This document shows, in pieces, positions 16,152 through 24,189 of a stretch of 33,165 nt of DNA (positions are counted from its first letter, which is position 1; the number at the start of each line of letters is the position of its first letter). The position numbers and the translations under genes were made by a program. The stretch is taken from assembly GCA_017381365.1 (NCBI GenBank), contig JAFOCI010000018.1:1-33165 (forward strand), written 5' to 3'. The notes beneath the pieces are model-generated. The model did not search any database and was not told where the DNA came from. It saw nothing but the letters and a program-made list of their open reading frames with translations. The DNA is from Treponema sp. (GTDB lineage: Bacteria; Spirochaetota; Spirochaetia; Treponematales; Treponemataceae).

Positions 16152-16986
16152 GGATTATGCCGCTCAGTTCCTGTATTGCGCTGAAAATTCTTGGTCCCGG
16201 CCGGTTGAATATGTCGGAATCAATGACGATTATACAGTCATTTTGCACAGCGTTAATTTGTGACCAGCCGTTTCTGTTTTTAACGGTTTTCGGAGTTGAA
16301 CCGCTGTCATTGGCAATAAGGATAAAATCAGGATTTTCAGAGATTATTCTTTCTTCGCTTACAATCGGGTAAGCTTGATTTATCTGATTAAAAATATTTG
16401 TTCCACCAGAAATTTCTATAACGTCGTTTATGAAGGAGCCTTTTCCTGCGGTCATGTAAGGATTGTTCCATACTTCCCAGTAGATTCTTTTGCGCTGTAA
16501 AGTTGCGTTTGCTTTTTTCAGAGAATCAAGCTTTTCTGCATATTCAAAAGTCAGTTCTTTTCCTTTCTGCTGGTGACCTGTAATTTCTGCGATTTTGTTG
16601 ATTTCTTCTATTATATTATATACAGAATTTACATTGGAAACGTAAAACTGAATTTTATAGCGGTTCAGCATTGGAATAAGAAAGTCATGCATTCCTGCGT
16701 AAAGAATCACAAAATCTGGTTCAAATGAAAGAATCTTTTCCAAGCTGATGCTGGAGTCTCCGAATCCTGCTGCCTTTGGCAGCTTCTGAGCCATAAGCGG
16801 AAAATTGCTGTCGCTGGAAACGGCCACAATCTGATTTTCTGCGCCAATTTCAAAAAGAATTTCTGTGGCGGCGGCTCCTAATGAAATAATACGTTTGGGG
16901 TATTCTTTTCCCCACATAGAAGCGTTTAATAATAGAAGAAAATAAAAATATACCAATTTAGTAGGTTTATTAAAAAGCGTTTTCAT
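16144..16986 (-). CDS. Periplasmic cobalamin/siderophore-binding protein (BtuF-like)
   Basis: 280 residues with a signal peptide (LVYFYFLLLLNASMWG). The class III binding-protein fold shows in PKRIISLGAAATEILFEIGA, LEKILSFEPDFVILYAG, the central helix region IIEEINKIAEITGHQQKG, and ENPDFILIANDSG near the end. It delivers ligand to the permease encoded directly downstream. It diverges from metF across a 57-nt spacer and has its own promoter there. Cobalamin as ligand is inferred from context; siderophores and heme use the same fold. There is no lipobox, so it is predicted soluble. Confidence 0.85.
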   Translation of the reverse strand: MKTLFNKPTKLVYFYFLLLLNASMWGKEYPKRIISLGAAATEILFEIGAENQIVAVSSDSNFPLMAQKLPKAAGFGDSSISLEKILSFEPDFVILYAGMHDFLIPMLNRYKIQFYVSNVNSVYNIIEEINKIAEITGHQQKGKELTFEYAEKLDSLKKANATLQRKRIYWEVWNNPYMTAGKGSFINDVIEISGGTNIFNQINQAYPIVSEERIISENPDFILIANDSGSTPKTVKNRNGWSQINAVQNDCIIVIDSDIFNRPGPRIFSAIQELSGIIHE

Positions 16987-17000
16987 TGTATACTTCCAGT

Positions 17001-17030
17001 ATTATATAAATAAAATTTGCAGTATGTCGA
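17001..17030 (-). promoter_or_regulatory. Promoter of the importer operon
   Basis: On the minus strand, TCGACA (17030-17025), an 18-nt spacer and TATAAT (17006-17001). The binding-protein ATG at 16986 follows after a short leader with GGAAG. The spacer is shared with the divergent metF gene, so the two promoters are back to back. It is too short for a cobalamin riboswitch. Confidence 0.6.
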
Positions 17031-17043
17031 GTTTGGAGTAATT

Positions 17044-17907
17044 ATGAAAATCAGTGATATTATAAAAAGTGATAAATTGACTCTTTCTTTTGAAGTATTT
17101 CCGCCAAAAACAGATGCTGCTTATGAGTCTGTTGCTGGTGCAATTGATAAAATAGCAGATTTAAAGCCTTCGTTCATGAGCGTTACGTATGGAGCTGGCG
17201 GCGGAACAAGCGAATATACTGTTTCTATTGCAGAAAATATTCAGAAAAACAAAAACGTTGTTTCTCTTGCTCATCTTTCATGTATTTCTTCCAGCAAAGA
17301 AACTGTCCATAATCAGCTTACAAAATTAAAGGCTGCCGGAATTGAAAATATCCTTGCATTGAGGGGCGATATTCCTCAGGGGTTGTCTACAGAGCATCTT
17401 GATTATAAATTTGCCAGTGATCTTGCAGAAGAAATCAAGAATTTTGGCGGATTTTGTATTGGCGGCGCATGTTATCCGGAAGGTCACCCAGATTCCCCAA
17501 ATCAGAATGACGATATTGAAAATATGAAAAAGAAAATTGACGCTGGTTGTGAATTCCTTACAACCCAGATGTTCTTTGATAATAACATTCTTTTTAATTA
17601 TCTTTATAAACTTAGAGTTCACGGAATTGATATTCCTGTTGTTCCAGGAATCATGCCGGTAACAAGCGGCAAACAGATTCCAAGAATTACAAAGCTTTCT
17701 GGCTGCTGTCTTCCTCCACGTTTTAAGTCTATTGCAGACAAATTTGGCGATGACAACAATGCAATGACTCAGGCTGGAATCGCCTACGCAACAGATCAGG
17801 TTATTGACCTTTTTGCAAACGGAATCAGTCACGTTCATATCTATTCAATGAACAAGCCGGAAGTAGCTCAAAAAATTCTTGAAAATCTTTCCTGCATTTT
17901 AAAATAA
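17044..17907 (+). CDS. metF: 5,10-methylenetetrahydrofolate reductase
   Basis: 287 residues. The enzyme reduces methylene-THF to methyl-THF with FAD, supplying the methyl donor for MetH. Start MKISDIIKSDKLTLSFEVFP at 17044 is chosen for GGAG at 17035-17038; the TTG at 17017 has no such site. Family motifs are FEVFPPK, VTYGAGGG, HLSCIS, ILALRGDIP, GGACYPEGHPDS, EFLTTQMFFDN and GIMPVTS. The C-terminal region GISHVHIYSMNKPE is normal. The next gene starts on the base after the stop codon, so the reductase and the MetH reactivation protein are coupled. Confidence 0.95.
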   Translation: MKISDIIKSDKLTLSFEVFPPKTDAAYESVAGAIDKIADLKPSFMSVTYGAGGGTSEYTVSIAENIQKNKNVVSLAHLSCISSSKETVHNQLTKLKAAGIENILALRGDIPQGLSTEHLDYKFASDLAEEIKNFGGFCIGGACYPEGHPDSPNQNDDIENMKKKIDAGCEFLTTQMFFDNNILFNYLYKLRVHGIDIPVVPGIMPVTSGKQIPRITKLSGCCLPPRFKSIADKFGDDNNAMTQAGIAYATDQVIDLFANGISHVHIYSMNKPEVAQKILENLSCILK

Positions 17908-18546
17908 ATGACTTATTCTTCTGTTTTTGTGAATAGAATTGATTCTTCTCTGCTGGAACCTGATTACAATGAAATTTTTCGTTATATGGGTTACGGTTTG
18001 AAGGATAGAACAGAACTTGATGATGAAGTCAGAAAAATGGTTTATCAGATTGTGCCGGAATTTCAGAAAATTCTCTGCCCTCAGGGAGTTTATGTTTTTT
18101 ATCCTCTTAAAATAGAGAATGAAAATCTGATTTTTAACGGCAATCAGCTTAAAAGCTGTCAGCTTTCAAGATTTCTTTCTGAGTGTTCGGCAATCTGTCT
18201 TTTTGCGGCAACAATCGGCCCTCAGGCTGATTTACAGATTCGCAAAATGCAGAAAATCGCGCCTGTAAAAGCCGTGATAATGCAGGCGACAGGAGCAATG
18301 TTCATAGAAAAATATTGCGATGCTCTTTGCAGTCAGATTGAAAAAGAAGCGGCAGAAGACGGCTTGAAAATAAAAAACAGATTCAGTCCAGGGTATGGAG
18401 ATGTTCCACTGGAAAATCAGAAGATGTTTTTCCATCTTCTGGACTGTAAAAAAATCGGTCTTACATTAACAGATTCACTGATGATGGCACCGGAAAAATC
18501 CGTTACCGCATTTGTGGGCTGTTATAAAAATATAAATTTGTCGTAA
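17908..18546 (+). CDS. Stand-alone methionine synthase reactivation domain
   Basis: 212 residues. It matches the C-terminal SAM-binding domain that reductively remethylates cob(II)alamin in MetH. The core reads NRFSPGYGDVPLENQKMFF and IGLTLTDSLMMAPEKSVTAF, like the RxxPGYG...LT.S..M.P..SVS pattern of the family. The helical start EIFRYMGYGLKD and LFAATIGPQAD also fit. In E. coli this domain is fused to MetH; Thermotoga maritima has a comparable split. The downstream metH lacks it, so the two complement each other. It follows metF without a gap (TAA then ATG). Confidence 0.88.
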   Translation: MTYSSVFVNRIDSSLLEPDYNEIFRYMGYGLKDRTELDDEVRKMVYQIVPEFQKILCPQGVYVFYPLKIENENLIFNGNQLKSCQLSRFLSECSAICLFAATIGPQADLQIRKMQKIAPVKAVIMQATGAMFIEKYCDALCSQIEKEAAEDGLKIKNRFSPGYGDVPLENQKMFFHLLDCKKIGLTLTDSLMMAPEKSVTAFVGCYKNINLS

Positions 18547-18573
18547 AATTGATTTTACATTAATTTTATTTGC

Positions 18574-18761
18574 ATTATGAAAATACTACCAGTCAGAAAG
18601 AGACTGCCAAAACCGCTAGCTCTGGGGAGACCCCAGCCCCCCTTTAAGGTCGCTGTTTCACAGCGATTTACAGCTACATTCGCAAGTTGGCAAGGAAACT
18701 ATCATTTCCGACTTGCGAATGTTTTTGTCAGTCTCTTTCCTCCTTCTCGTATTTTCATAAT
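18574..18761. ncRNA. Large nested palindrome with three internal hairpins (unknown RNA or DNA element)
   Basis: The outermost arms ATTATGAAAATAC (18574-18586) and GTATTTTCATAAT (18749-18761) are perfect 13-bp complements. Inside them AAAGAGACTG (18597-18606) pairs with CAGTCTCTTT (18729-18738), and CAAAA with TTTTG. Enclosed are three hairpins: CTGGGG-AGA-CCCCAG (18622-18636), TCGCTGT-TTC-ACAGCGA (18650-18666), and CATTCGCAAGT/ACTTGCGAATG (18677-18721), which extends to 14 bp with one G-U. It lies in the 295-nt gap before metH, 80 nt from its start. I cannot match it to SAM, SAH, cobalamin or THF riboswitches. It is either a structured RNA or a cruciform/MITE-like DNA element. Confidence 0.55.
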
Positions 18762-18841
18762 TACATAATTTTTTACACAATCAATTCTATGATAACTTTA
18801 CAGACATAACTTGAATTTCAAACTAACGGAATGAGGAATAT

Positions 18842-21418
18842 ATGCAGGACATTTCACAATATTTAGGAAAACAGATTCTTTTTTGCGACGGTGGCACAGG
18901 CTCCGTTCTGCAGGCGCAGGGATTGCAGCCTGGCGAATTGCCTGAAAACTGGAATATTGAGCATCGGGAAAATATTGTAAATCTGCATTACAGTTATTTT
19001 AAAAGCGGAACAAATATAGTTTCAACAAATACTTTTGGCGCCTTTGAAACAAAATTTTCAGGAATTCAAAGCTATTCCCTTGAAAAAATCATTACGGCAG
19101 CTGTTGAAAATGCCATAGAAGCTAGAAATAAGATTGAATCGGAAACAGATTGTGAAAACAGCAGTCAGCCTCATTTTATTGCCTTTGACATTGGTTCCTG
19201 CGGAAAGCTTCTTGAACCTCTTGGAGATCTTTCCTTTGAAGATGCAGTTGCTCTTTTTAAAAGGACCTTTAAGATTGCCCTTCAGCAGTCAGTGGATCTG
19301 ATTCTGATAGAAACAATGAACGATGTTTACGAGGCAAAAGCTGCTATTCTTGCCGCAAAAGAAGCGATGGAAGAAGCTAATCGCATAGTTCCGATTTTTG
19401 CTACAACAGTTTACGACTTGAGCGGAAAATCTCTTACAGGTTCAGGTCCAGAAGTTATGGTCAGTGTTCTTGAAAGTCTTGGTGTAACAGCACTGGGCTT
19501 GAACTGCAGTCTTGGCCCTGAACAGATGAAACCAATTGTAAAAAAGCTTCTGGAATGTTCAAGTCTTCCTGTAATTGTAAATCCAAATGCAGGTTTACCA
19601 CGCAGTGAAAACGGACGAACAGTGTATGATGTTACTCCTGATGTTTTTTCGGAAATTGCTGCAGGTTTTGCAAAGCAGGGCGCCCTTGTTCTTGGCGGTT
19701 GCTGTGGTACCACACCAGAACATATCCGTCTTCTTTCTGAAATAGTTCGCAAAATGGAAAAATCCGGCGAAATCAATGCAGAATATCCGAAAGACAAAGG
19801 AATTTCTGTTATTTCTTCCTGCACAAAATATGTAACTTTTGGTCAGGCTCCAGTTCTTATTGGTGAGCGCATTAACCCAACTGGAAAGAAAAAATTCAAG
19901 GAAGCGCTGCGCCAGAACGACATTCCATACATTCTGAACGAAGGCATTACTCAGGATGAGAAAGGTGTCCACGTCCTTGACGTAAATGTAGGTCTCCCGG
20001 AAATTGATGAAGTGGCAATGATGAAGAAAGTCGTAAAGGAATTGCAGTCAGTAACTGATCTTCCGCTTCAGATTGATACGTCTGATTCTGTTGCAATGGA
20101 AAGCGCTCTCAGACTTTATAATGGAAAACCGCTGATAAATTCAGTTAATGGAAAACAGGAAATCATGCAGTCTGTTTTTCCTCTTGTAAAAAAATACGGC
20201 GGCGTTGTAGTTGCTCTTACACTTGATGAAGGCGGAATTCCAGAAACAGCAGAAGGACGAATCGCAATCGTAGAAAAGCTTTATAAAACTGCGGCAGAAT
20301 ATGGCATTGCTGCAAAAAATATTATAATTGACCCCCTTGCTATGGCAGTAAGCTCTGATGATAAAGCGGCAATTGCAACTCTTAAAACTGTAAAATATGT
20401 AAAGGAAGTAAAGCACGGAAATACGATTTTAGGCGTTTCCAATGTTTCTTTTGGGCTTCCTTTGCGTGAACAGATAACTGCGGCTTTCTTTACGATGGCC
20501 ATGCAGAATGGACTTAGCGCCGCAATCATGAATCCAAATTCAAAGGAAATGATGAAGGCATGGACCTGTTTCTGCACACTTTCTGGTTATGATTCTCAAT
20601 GTGTGAATTACATTGGCTGGGCAGATAAATATGCAGAAGAACAGAACGCTTCTACTCAGGCAATGGCAACTGCGGCTGCAAATGCAGTTCTTGCGGCAGC
20701 CTCTGGAAAGCCCGTTGTGAGTGCACAATCGGCTGGGGCTTCGGCACAGGCGGCGCAGAGTGCAAATGGAACGGCTTTAAATTTTCAAAGTGAAAAGTCT
20801 GGTTTGAAATATGCAATCACAAAAGGAATGAAGGACGCTTCTGAAAAAGAAGCGAGAGCATTGCTTTTGAAAACAGATTCAATGACTGTAATAAACGAGT
20901 ATATCATTCCAGCTCTTGATATTGTTGGAAAAGGCTTTGAGGAGAAAAAAGTATATCTTCCTCAGCTTTTGATGAGTGCAGAAGCTGCAAAATGTGCATT
21001 TACCGTCATAAAAGATGAACTTGATAAAGCTGGAAAAAAAGAAGAGCCAAAGGGAACTGTTGTTGTTGCAACTGTAAAAGGCGACATTCACGATATTGGA
21101 AAAAACATTGTAAAGGTTCTTCTTGAAAATTACAGTTTCCGCGTAATTGATTTAGGAAAGGATGTTGCTCCAGAAGCAATTGTTGATGCCGTTCTTAAAG
21201 AAGACATCAAACTGGTTGGTTTAAGCGCACTTATGACAACAACTGTGCCTGCCATGGCAGAAACTATCAGGCAGCTGCGGGAAAAAGCTCCTGACTGCAA
21301 GGTTTGCGTTGGCGGGGCGGTTCTTACTCAGGAATATGCAGATATGATTGGTGCCGATGCTTACGGCAAAGATGCCATGGAAACTGTAAAATACGCACAA
21401 AAAGTTTTTGACTGCTAA
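18842..21418 (+). CDS. metH: Cobalamin-dependent methionine synthase, lacking the reactivation domain
   Basis: 858 residues against about 1,227 in E. coli. Domains in order: homocysteine-binding, with GTGSVLQAQG and the zinc ligands in GLNCS (about 218) and GGCCGTTP (about 285); pterin-binding, starting LIGERINPTGKKKF (about 339); an Ala-rich linker near 615-650; a helical cap; and B12-binding, with the cobalt-ligand motif DIHDIGKN (about 747). The protein ends after GGAVLTQEYADMIGADAYGKD, where the reactivation domain would begin in the fused form. That domain is the separate gene at 17908. GAGGA lies a few nt before the ATG. The stop abuts the convergent receptor gene with no spacer. Confidence 0.96.
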   Translation: MQDISQYLGKQILFCDGGTGSVLQAQGLQPGELPENWNIEHRENIVNLHYSYFKSGTNIVSTNTFGAFETKFSGIQSYSLEKIITAAVENAIEARNKIESETDCENSSQPHFIAFDIGSCGKLLEPLGDLSFEDAVALFKRTFKIALQQSVDLILIETMNDVYEAKAAILAAKEAMEEANRIVPIFATTVYDLSGKSLTGSGPEVMVSVLESLGVTALGLNCSLGPEQMKPIVKKLLECSSLPVIVNPNAGLPRSENGRTVYDVTPDVFSEIAAGFAKQGALVLGGCCGTTPEHIRLLSEIVRKMEKSGEINAEYPKDKGISVISSCTKYVTFGQAPVLIGERINPTGKKKFKEALRQNDIPYILNEGITQDEKGVHVLDVNVGLPEIDEVAMMKKVVKELQSVTDLPLQIDTSDSVAMESALRLYNGKPLINSVNGKQEIMQSVFPLVKKYGGVVVALTLDEGGIPETAEGRIAIVEKLYKTAAEYGIAAKNIIIDPLAMAVSSDDKAAIATLKTVKYVKEVKHGNTILGVSNVSFGLPLREQITAAFFTMAMQNGLSAAIMNPNSKEMMKAWTCFCTLSGYDSQCVNYIGWADKYAEEQNASTQAMATAAANAVLAAASGKPVVSAQSAGASAQAAQSANGTALNFQSEKSGLKYAITKGMKDASEKEARALLLKTDSMTVINEYIIPALDIVGKGFEEKKVYLPQLLMSAEAAKCAFTVIKDELDKAGKKEEPKGTVVVATVKGDIHDIGKNIVKVLLENYSFRVIDLGKDVAPEAIVDAVLKEDIKLVGLSALMTTTVPAMAETIRQLREKAPDCKVCVGGAVLTQEYADMIGADAYGKDAMETVKYAQKVFDC

Positions 21419-23224
21419 TCAGCTTTTCAATCGTAAAAATACGGAATATGAACGGCCTGGCGCGTAAAATCCATCATGGTACTGGTATCTGTCATCCAGA
21501 AGATTTGATACCTTTACCGTGATGTTCAGATTTTTTGAAATATTGATTGTCTGTGCAAGGTCAAGCAGAAAATAACGGTCGTAGCAGCCGGCAGAATTGT
21601 CGTTCTGCTGGTAACGTTTTCCTGTGTATGAACCAGAAACGTTAAAATCAAGTTTTTTGTAATGAAAGCCTAAATTAAGTGCGCCAGTCAAAAAAGGAAC
21701 CCACATAATCTGATTTCCGTCTTCCAGCATTGCACGGGTAAAATTAATGCGCGCAGAATAGTCAAAATATTTCCAGCTTTTTTCTGATGCGGCTGTTGCA
21801 GCAAAATACCAGGCGGATTCTGTGTTGTCTGGCATAAGGGTATTATTTATGGAAGTCCAGCGGATTTTGTTTCCGTACCAGCTTGTCTGAAAAGTCAATT
21901 GAATTACCGGCCACTTTTTCCAGGAAACAAGACCTGACCAGCCATATTCGTTTTCAAGGTCTGGATTTCCAACACCGCCTGCACCGTTCCAGTAAAGCTG
22001 ATTGAATGACGGAAGAACAAATTCTCTGAAAGCAGCCGCAGAAAATCCATGGGGAAAAACTAATCGTACAAAAGGAAGAAGTTCAAAATTAACATTGCTC
22101 CAGCTCCATGAATTCTGTAAATTTGTCCACATATCAAATCCTAAAGAACCGTAAAAAATCATCCATGGAAATAACTGTTTTTCGTAAGCAAGCTTTATCT
22201 GTAGCTGCGGCCTGAACGCATCCATTGTTTTTGACCATTCTGCAGAAAACGTATTGTAAAGTGAAATTCCAGTGTTTTTGAAATCAAGATAATAATAGCC
22301 TTCCAGATTATGAACCACAGTAGAATTGTGAACAAGAACAGACTCATCGTATTCAACATCTGTAAGATTGTAATTTGAACCGTAAGTGTGCCAGATTTTT
22401 TTACCCCAGATTATGTGCTTGAACGTAAAGCGGGCATTGATGTCATTTTCAACCCCCTGATCATAGCTTTTTCCTGTATTCTGGGCTTTTATTTTGTTTG
22501 TGCCAAAAAATCCTGTGGCGGAAAGGCTTCCGTTTTTTGTGTAAAGGTTCCAGGAAGCAGCAATCTGAGTAAGCTTTGAATCATTGTACAGATTCACTTT
22601 GTTTTTAGGCGTAAGATATTCGTTGGCAGCTATGCGGGCATCGCCACCGATTTTAAAAGCTGCATTTTTTGTGAAAATTCTAAAATCAGCACTTTGCTGT
22701 AAAGTGTCTGCGGGGCTTCCTTCGTAGCTTGTTACCTGGGATGTTGATGTAAATTTTGAAACTCCAAATCTTTTTGTTGTTATTTTTACTACAGAGCCTG
22801 CAAACTGCATCTGGTTTTCTACTGGAAAATCCTGTATTTCAATAGAAGAAATTGAATCCAGACTGATTTGATTCCAGTCAAATTCGCCGGTTGCAGGATT
22901 GTTTGCAAGAACGCCGTCAATATACACTTTTATGCAGAAGCCTGCGTAACCTTTGATAGAAACATTGCTCATTGAGCCTGTTCCGCCAGTGTTCATTACT
23001 GTATGCCCCTGAGATGTAAGAAAATCAGAAAGATTTGTGGAACCGGATTTTTCAATAACAGAATTATCGTAAAATTCGCCGGTTGTTAAAGGAGAATCTA
23101 TATATGTAATGATTTTTCCAAGATTAACGGAATCGCATTTTTCTGATTCCTGACAGAAAATGGCATTGGAACAGAACAGGAGCCCAGAAACAAAAAGGGC
23201 TCCCAGAAAATCAGGAGCCTTCAT
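21419..23224 (-). CDS. TonB-dependent outer-membrane receptor (BtuB-like by context)
   Basis: 601 residues with a signal peptide (FLGALFVSGLLFCSNAIF). The plug domain shows NLSDFLTSQGHTVMNTGG, VSIKGYAGFCIKVYIDGVLA and ISLDSISSIEIQDFPVENQ, the DGV and IExIEV landmarks of the family. The remainder is aromatic-rich beta-barrel sequence ending NLLDDRYQYHDGFYAPGRSY then SVFLRLKS. No strong TonB box is recognised. It is smaller than many receptors (BtuB is about 600) and sits 10 nt after a lipoprotein gene preceded by a cobalamin-type riboswitch. Corrinoid uptake is therefore the likely role. TonB/ExbBD genes are not in the window. Confidence 0.85.
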   Translation of the reverse strand: MKAPDFLGALFVSGLLFCSNAIFCQESEKCDSVNLGKIITYIDSPLTTGEFYDNSVIEKSGSTNLSDFLTSQGHTVMNTGGTGSMSNVSIKGYAGFCIKVYIDGVLANNPATGEFDWNQISLDSISSIEIQDFPVENQMQFAGSVVKITTKRFGVSKFTSTSQVTSYEGSPADTLQQSADFRIFTKNAAFKIGGDARIAANEYLTPKNKVNLYNDSKLTQIAASWNLYTKNGSLSATGFFGTNKIKAQNTGKSYDQGVENDINARFTFKHIIWGKKIWHTYGSNYNLTDVEYDESVLVHNSTVVHNLEGYYYLDFKNTGISLYNTFSAEWSKTMDAFRPQLQIKLAYEKQLFPWMIFYGSLGFDMWTNLQNSWSWSNVNFELLPFVRLVFPHGFSAAAFREFVLPSFNQLYWNGAGGVGNPDLENEYGWSGLVSWKKWPVIQLTFQTSWYGNKIRWTSINNTLMPDNTESAWYFAATAASEKSWKYFDYSARINFTRAMLEDGNQIMWVPFLTGALNLGFHYKKLDFNVSGSYTGKRYQQNDNSAGCYDRYFLLDLAQTINISKNLNITVKVSNLLDDRYQYHDGFYAPGRSYSVFLRLKS

Positions 23225-23234
23225 ATTTTAGAAA

Positions 23235-23957
23235 TTATTCTGCATCAGAAAGAGTAAAAGTTCCACAGATAAAGCCTGGGATTTTTTCTGAATTTAATGA
23301 ACGGTTGAAAGCAGAGGAATATCCTTCACAAGTTGCCTGGTAGCCTTCTTTTGCAAAAAGTTCCTTTACCTTTTCAAGTGTTTTTGCACATGCTGTTCGT
23401 CCCTCTGGCTGATTTTCAGGCATCCATACAGCCTGTGCCATTCTGAAAGTTGTGTCTGTTTCGCCGTTTGTTATGTAAATTGCAGTGTAACAGCCGTGAT
23501 GTGTGATTACAGTTCCCCATTCAGAAGAAGTTTCATTTGAACCGACCCATTTACCTTCATCATAGTCAGGGTAGCAGTAGTGACCGTAGTTTACGTGATT
23601 CTGGTTGCGTGTGAAAATAATAATTCCGGAATATCCAGTTGGAACGGCAGTACCAGCAATTGTTGCCTTAAAATCAGAATTATATTCAACAGTTCCGTCA
23701 GATGTTACTTTTAAAGATTCAGGCCAATCCCCTGAAGTAACATAATTCTTATCCAGCTGAATTCCAGTTGTTGTACTAAGAATTTTAGCGTAATCAGCAG
23801 GAGTTGCAGGCTGCTGTTGACCTTGAGTTGCAGACTGCTGGTTCAGAACCGCAACAAGAGCGGCGTTGTTGTCATCATCGGAATAGCTTTTACAGCTAAC
23901 CAATCCAAAAGCAAAAAGGGCGCAGAGAGCCACAAGTACATTAGCGTACTTTTTCAT
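23235..23957 (-). CDS. Putative surface lipoprotein co-transcribed with the receptor
   Basis: 240 residues from MKKYANVLVALCALFAFGLV, with lipobox GLVSC and an acidic DDDNNAA tether. GGAGGT lies 7 nt before the ATG; an upstream in-frame ATG is rejected because its coding stretch is the riboswitch. The mature protein has a Gln/Pro linker and then an aromatic-rich domain with HVNYGHYCYPDYDEGKW, ITHHGCYTAIYITNGE and four or more cysteines. No named family is recognised. It is the first gene after the predicted riboswitch and 10 nt before the TonB receptor. A corrinoid-capturing partner, comparable in role to BtuG of Bacteroides though not visibly related, is a reasonable inference. Confidence 0.75.
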   Translation of the reverse strand: MKKYANVLVALCALFAFGLVSCKSYSDDDNNAALVAVLNQQSATQGQQQPATPADYAKILSTTTGIQLDKNYVTSGDWPESLKVTSDGTVEYNSDFKATIAGTAVPTGYSGIIIFTRNQNHVNYGHYCYPDYDEGKWVGSNETSSEWGTVITHHGCYTAIYITNGETDTTFRMAQAVWMPENQPEGRTACAKTLEKVKELFAKEGYQATCEGYSSAFNRSLNSEKIPGFICGTFTLSDAE

Positions 23958-23994
23958 TTTTTTTACCTCCAGGATCCAGGGCATGTAGATCCAA

Positions 23995-24100
23995 AGAAAA
24001 TCCGTCTTCCAAAAGGAAGCGTTTTGCAGACAGGGCATTAGGACTATACCTTTCCACTCCGAGCTCGGAATCTAACCGATTTCCCCTGAATGCAGTGAAT
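23995..24100 (-). promoter_or_regulatory. Predicted cobalamin riboswitch (compact class II-like)
   Basis: Read on the minus strand, GCATTCAGGGGAAAT (about 24093-24079) is followed by GGTTAGATTCCGAGC, GGTATAGTCCTAATGCCC and TGTCTGCAAAACG. These match the GGGAA...GGT.AGA.TCC core and the ...TATACTCCGAATGCC... strand of short class II cobalamin aptamers. CAGGG and CCCTG, with GCA and TGC outside them, close the core. A 5-bp hairpin CTTCC-TTTT-GGAAG (24019-24006) follows, where P13 is expected. GGATC...GATCC then lies against the Shine-Dalgarno GGAGGT at 23965-23970. Translational control is likely. Confidence 0.72.
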
Positions 24101-24189
24101 ATGTTTGTGATGATAGCGTAAAAATGAATAACAATAAAGAGATTTTCATCTGTTTGTTTTAGATTATTTTATTTAGCCCGAAATTCGAA

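Noticed and set aside
16987..17043. A second cobalamin riboswitch before the importer or metF
   Set aside because: The 57-nt divergent spacer is too short and lacks the conserved core.
18574..18761. Retron or integron attC origin for the palindrome
   Set aside because: There is no reverse transcriptase or integrase in the window, and the arms lack the GTTRRRY-type core sites of attC.
18577..18768. 63-codon open frame within the large palindrome
   Set aside because: It is an accident of the inverted repeats, with no ribosome site and no protein-like pattern.
23958..24038. Upstream in-frame start for the lipoprotein
   Set aside because: The sequence is the riboswitch expression platform. The signal peptide and GGAGGT point to 23957.
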